Shown here: one piece after another, positions 5,029-7,498 of the stretch
Position numbering within the stretch: position 1 is the stretch's first letter
Layout: every line of letters starts with the position of its first letter
From: Dehalococcoidia bacterium UBA2158
GTDB taxonomy: Bacteria; Chloroflexota; Dehalococcoidia; Lucifugimonadales; UBA3495
NCBI GenBank assembly: GCA_002328185.1
Contig: DCWQ01000067.1
Coordinates: forward strand, 8,780-16,277
DNA: 7,498 bases
Direction: 5' to 3'
Made by a program: the position numbers and the translations under genes
Notes under the pieces: generated by a model
Told to the model about the DNA's origin: nothing
What the model saw: the letters and a program-made list of their open reading frames with translations, nothing else
Databases searched by the model: none

Positions 5029-5044
5029 GGGTTACGGTCCGAGC

Positions 5045-5968
5045 CTAGAGGTCGCCCAGGTAGCCCTGAGGGTCTTCGTCGAACTCCAAGTCCTGCAGTT
5101 CCGTGAGGGCTGCTTCTTCCAGGTTGGCGTCGCCGTCTTTGACCAGGGAGGTGAGCACCTTCTTGGCCAAGGGGCCGCCGATCTTCCCCAGCGCGCCGAT
5201 GCTGGCCAACTGGACCTCTGAGTCGCTATCTTCCAGCAGTAGGATCAGGTGGGAGACCGCGTCCTCTTCGCCCAACTCACCGCAGGCATTGGCCGTCTCA
5301 TATCGGATGGTCGGCTCTTCGTTCTGAAGTTCCTGGAGCAAGATGGGAAGCCAACCGACCTCGCCGGTGCGGCCCATGGCGAAGATGGAACTGGCGCGAA
5401 AATCCAGGTCCAGGCTCTCGTAGGCCAGCGTGATGTGCTGGTTGATCTCCATCGTGTTGAACGGCGCCAGGGCTTCCATGCAGCGCCGGCGGACTTCCAT
5501 GGGTTCCTCTTCGTCCTCAAGGACCTGCATCAGGTTGTCGTGGATCAACTCGCCGTCCCTGACCAGCAGCTTGCCTTCCTGGGCCAGCAAGGGGAACCTA
5601 CCGAGCGCGCTGGCGGCGGCGGACCGCACGTCGGAGCCTTTGTCCGAGCGCAGAACTTCCACAAGGCCGGAAATCACCGAGCGGTCATCATGCTCCCAGA
5701 GGCCGTCCATGACAATCTGCAAAAGGGGTTCGTCGTCGCCTTTGAGGCACAGTTTGTAGATCGCCGTGAAGTCGAGTTCGGGGTTGTCTTCGGCCAGCTC
5801 TACCAGGGTCGTGGCGATCTCGCGTTGGCGTTCGATGGAGAGGAGGTACCAGGCTGAGGCAAATTGACCCAGCTCTTCAGGGGAGAGGTCTGATATCTCG
5901 TAGAAGTCCACGGCGGACATATGGCCCGTCGGGTCTGAAACGTTCTCGAGAAAGAATTCGAAAGACAT
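5045..5968 (-). CDS. Acidic HEAT-repeat protein
   Basis: This 307-residue cytoplasmic protein is made of paired helices typical of HEAT / PBS-lyase-like repeats. Recognisable units are around 84-126 (SDVRSAAASALGRF), 143-170 (MEVRRRCMEALAPF), 176-201 (LDFRASSIFAMGRTG), 207-234 (PTIRYETANACGELG), 238-264 (SEVQLASIGALGKIG) and 267-293 (ANLEEAALTELQDL). No catalytic motif, signal peptide or membrane segment is visible. The protein is rich in Asp and Glu, especially at about 147-158 and the C-terminus (EFDEDPQGYLGDL). HEAT repeats usually form a curved surface for binding proteins; the partner is unknown. ATG at 5968 has only a weak upstream AGGA/GAAGA. It probably shares a message with the PPOX gene 16 bases downstream. 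The first 80 residues, which lack clear repeats (SFEFFLENVSDPTGHMS...), may be a separate cap. Confidence 0.9.
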   Translation of the reverse strand: MSFEFFLENVSDPTGHMSAVDFYEISDLSPEELGQFASAWYLLSIERQREIATTLVELAEDNPELDFTAIYKLCLKGDDEPLLQIVMDGLWEHDDRSVISGLVEVLRSDKGSDVRSAAASALGRFPLLAQEGKLLVRDGELIHDNLMQVLEDEEEPMEVRRRCMEALAPFNTMEINQHITLAYESLDLDFRASSIFAMGRTGEVGWLPILLQELQNEEPTIRYETANACGELGEEDAVSHLILLLEDSDSEVQLASIGALGKIGGPLAKKVLTSLVKDGDANLEEAALTELQDLEFDEDPQGYLGDL

Positions 5969-6053
5969 TTATCTTCGGGTCCTATCCTGAGTTTCGGCGG
6001 CCGTTTCAGGCTCTGGAAAAAGCTTGGACAAGCTGTTCTCAGGCACGTTTTTC

Positions 6054-6062
6054 AGTATAGCA
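6054..6062 (-). promoter_or_regulatory. Extended -10 promoter candidate upstream of the HEAT gene
   Basis: On the minus strand this reads TGCTATACT, a TGn extension plus TATACT (5 of 6 to consensus). Extended -10 promoters can work without a good -35, and none is clear here. A start near 6047 would give a leader of about 80 nt, allowing the HEAT-PPOX pair to be expressed separately from nnr, whose stop lies at 6094-6096. Confidence 0.45.
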
Positions 6063-6093
6063 TAGGCGGACAGGGCAACTACAGGGGCCGGTG

Positions 6094-7498
6094 TTACATT
6101 CCTCTAATCCGCTGCATCGCCGCCGGTATCTCGGGCAGAAGGTCGGAAGCAGCCATGCCGGCGTTCCCCGACCGGGACACCACTTCCAGCCCGGCTTCTC
6201 CGTGGAGATAGACCCCACAGGCAGCGGCGACATCCGCCCCCAGCCCCTGAGCCATCAACCCGCCGATGATCCCGCTAAGGACATCTCCGGTGCCGCCGGT
6301 GGCCATCCCCGGATTGGCGAACGAGGCTACCCGGACCATGCCGTCGGGCTGGCCAATCACCGTGTAGGCGCCCTTCAGAACCAGGGTCACATCCCATTTG
6401 GCGGCATACTCCCGCGCGACGGCCACCCGGTCCTTCTGGATCTCCGCAATTGAAAGTCCGGTAAGAGTCGCCATTTCCCCCGGATGCGGTGTGAGCACCA
6501 GTGGCCCACGAGTGCGCTCCGGCCAGCCTTCGATCCGGGCCAGGTTGTTCAGGCCGTCGGCGTCGACCAGCGCCGGCAGTTCGGATAGCCCAGTGTCGTC
6601 CTGGTTGAACAGAAGGTCCTCGACGAACTTCACCGTGCCTTCGGAGAGGCCCAGCCCGCAGCCCACCAGGATATTGGTATAGCGCCTTAGTCCTTCACGG
6701 AGCCTCTGTGTGCCTCGGGCATCGACATGCCCTTCCTCGCCATCTAGGAGTGGCAGATGTATGGGCTCGGTGGATTTGGCCGCCGCGATGGGATAGACGC
6801 TTTCCGGTGTGGCCAGCGTGGTCAGCCCGGCCCCGGACCGCACGCACGCCTGGGACGCCAGGTAGGCTGCGCCGACGTAGTTCCGAGACCCAGCGATTAC
6901 CAATGCGTGGCCGAATGTACCTTTATGTGAGTCCAGAGGCCGCTTCGGCAGGTGGCCGGCTATCCAGTCGCGTTCTAGCAATTCCAGTTGTATCGATATC
7001 TCTTCTTTAAGGCCGCGGGGAACACCTATGCCCAGAACGCGCATCTCCCCAGCGTGATCGGTGCCGGGGAATTTGAGCAGGCCCACCTTGGGATAGCCCA
7101 GGGCAAAGGTCACATCGCAGGCCACAGCGCTGAAGTCAACGTCGCCGGTGTCGGCGTCGAGACCGGTGGGCAGGTCGAGGGCCAGCAGTTGCGGGCGGTT
7201 TTGTGCCAGCCGGACATTGGCCAAGGAGAACATCGCCTCCAGAATATGACCCTCTAGAGGACGGGACCGGCCGGTGCCCAAGAGGGCGTCTATCACGAGG
7301 TCGGACCGTAACAGCACCTGTTCGAAGGCTTCCGTGCTGATGGCGTCGATCACGTGGACGCCGTACTCCAGGGCCAGGTCCATCTTGGGGTCGTTTTCGG
7401 GCCGGCCGGCCACGACAAAACAGGTGACCTCAGCGCCCCAGCGGCGCAGGTGTCTGGCGGCCACCAGCCCGTCAGCGCCGTTGTTCCCAGGGCCGACC
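6094..7498 (-). CDS. nnr: Bifunctional NAD(P)H-hydrate epimerase / ADP-dependent dehydratase, N-terminus cut by window
   Basis: This enzyme repairs NADHX and NADPHX, damaged hydrated cofactors. The N-terminal YjeF_N domain epimerises the R form and the C-terminal kinase-like domain dehydrates the S form using ADP. The visible 467 residues run from the right edge to TAA at 6094-6096. The first visible residues, VGPGNNGADGLVAARHL, are the family's dinucleotide-binding loop, so the true start lies beyond the window and about 40-55 residues are missing. A GTG at 7464 is internal. Epimerase signals continue with IDALLGTG (about 69-76) and DLPTGLDADTG (108-118). Dehydratase signals are KGTFGHALVIAGS (192-204), TPHPGEM (336-342), LKGAYTVI (374-381) and the catalytic NPGMATGGTGDVLSG (395-409). 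All key residues that I can recognise are present. Fusion of the two domains is common in bacteria. The HEAT gene starts 125 bases downstream. Confidence 0.95.
   Translation of the reverse strand, partial: VGPGNNGADGLVAARHLRRWGAEVTCFVVAGRPENDPKMDLALEYGVHVIDAISTEAFEQVLLRSDLVIDALLGTGRSRPLEGHILEAMFSLANVRLAQNRPQLLALDLPTGLDADTGDVDFSAVACDVTFALGYPKVGLLKFPGTDHAGEMRVLGIGVPRGLKEEISIQLELLERDWIAGHLPKRPLDSHKGTFGHALVIAGSRNYVGAAYLASQACVRSGAGLTTLATPESVYPIAAAKSTEPIHLPLLDGEEGHVDARGTQRLREGLRRYTNILVGCGLGLSEGTVKFVEDLLFNQDDTGLSELPALVDADGLNNLARIEGWPERTRGPLVLTPHPGEMATLTGLSIAEIQKDRVAVAREYAAKWDVTLVLKGAYTVIGQPDGMVRVASFANPGMATGGTGDVLSGIIGGLMAQGLGADVAAACGVYLHGEAGLEVVSRSGNAGMAASDLLPEIPAAMQRIRGM

Noticed and set aside
4582..5106. 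A 174-codon open frame on the plus strand
   Set aside because: It is antisense to the PPOX gene and the end of the HEAT gene; the opposite strand carries a clear family match.
5249..5857. A 202-codon open frame on the plus strand
   Set aside because: It is antisense to the HEAT-repeat gene, with no recognisable domain and no ribosome-binding site of note.
6016..6034. Small hairpin AGCTT-GTCC-AAGCT followed by T residues on the minus strand, upstream of the HEAT gene
   Set aside because: The stem is only 5 AT-rich pairs, too weak for a convincing terminator or attenuator.

Overview
The window is about 60% GC by eye, gene-dense and bacterial. It carries six or seven ordinary metabolic or housekeeping genes and two repeat-rich gaps. 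The gene mix suggests a GC-rich, non-proteobacterial, probably environmental lineage. It includes a stand-alone Lrp/AsnC ligand-binding domain, an actinobacterial/chloroflexotal style acyl-CoA dehydrogenase, an Rv0121-family PPOX protein and a fused NAD(P)H-hydrate repair enzyme. Chloroflexota (Dehalococcoidia/SAR202-like) is my best guess, but this is an inference from gene content and repeat style, not a demonstrated assignment.

Layout: 1-611 (minus) is rsmG, cut by the left edge. A divergent promoter region (612-746) separates it from a plus-strand pair: a 78-residue RAM-domain protein (747-983) and an acyl-CoA dehydrogenase (1023-2198). That pair ends at a strong bidirectional terminator (2219-2255). 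The 449-bp gap 2199-2647 holds the terminator, two different palindromic MITE-like repeats and three further perfect or near-perfect hairpins. A minus-strand thiamine-diphosphate (ThDP) enzyme of the acetolactate-synthase superfamily follows (2648-4285), with its own promoter. The 308-bp gap 4286-4593 holds that promoter, a G-run/C-run repeat with a G-quadruplex motif, and a solo, interrupted arm of the second repeat family. Then come three more minus-strand genes: a PPOX-fold probable F420/FMN protein (4594-5028), an acidic HEAT-repeat protein (5045-5968), and the bifunctional NAD(P)H-hydrate epimerase/dehydratase nnr (6094 to the right edge, N-terminus missing).

How the genes may work together: the RAM protein and the dehydrogenase probably form one transcription unit, in which a small-molecule-binding protein without a DNA-binding domain accompanies an acyl-CoA oxidation enzyme. 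The HEAT and PPOX genes are 16 bp apart and probably co-transcribed. nnr lies just upstream of them, and an extended -10 promoter in the gap could give HEAT-PPOX separate expression. The ThDP enzyme stands alone and is flanked on both sides by arms of one repeat family.

I see no CRISPR array, tRNA, rRNA, transposase, toxin-antitoxin pair or defence system, and no clear new multi-gene system. The most interesting material is the structured repeats in the two gaps, including an element whose two arms show compensatory changes that preserve a hairpin. The RAM-dehydrogenase pairing and the unusual residues in the ThDP enzyme come next.
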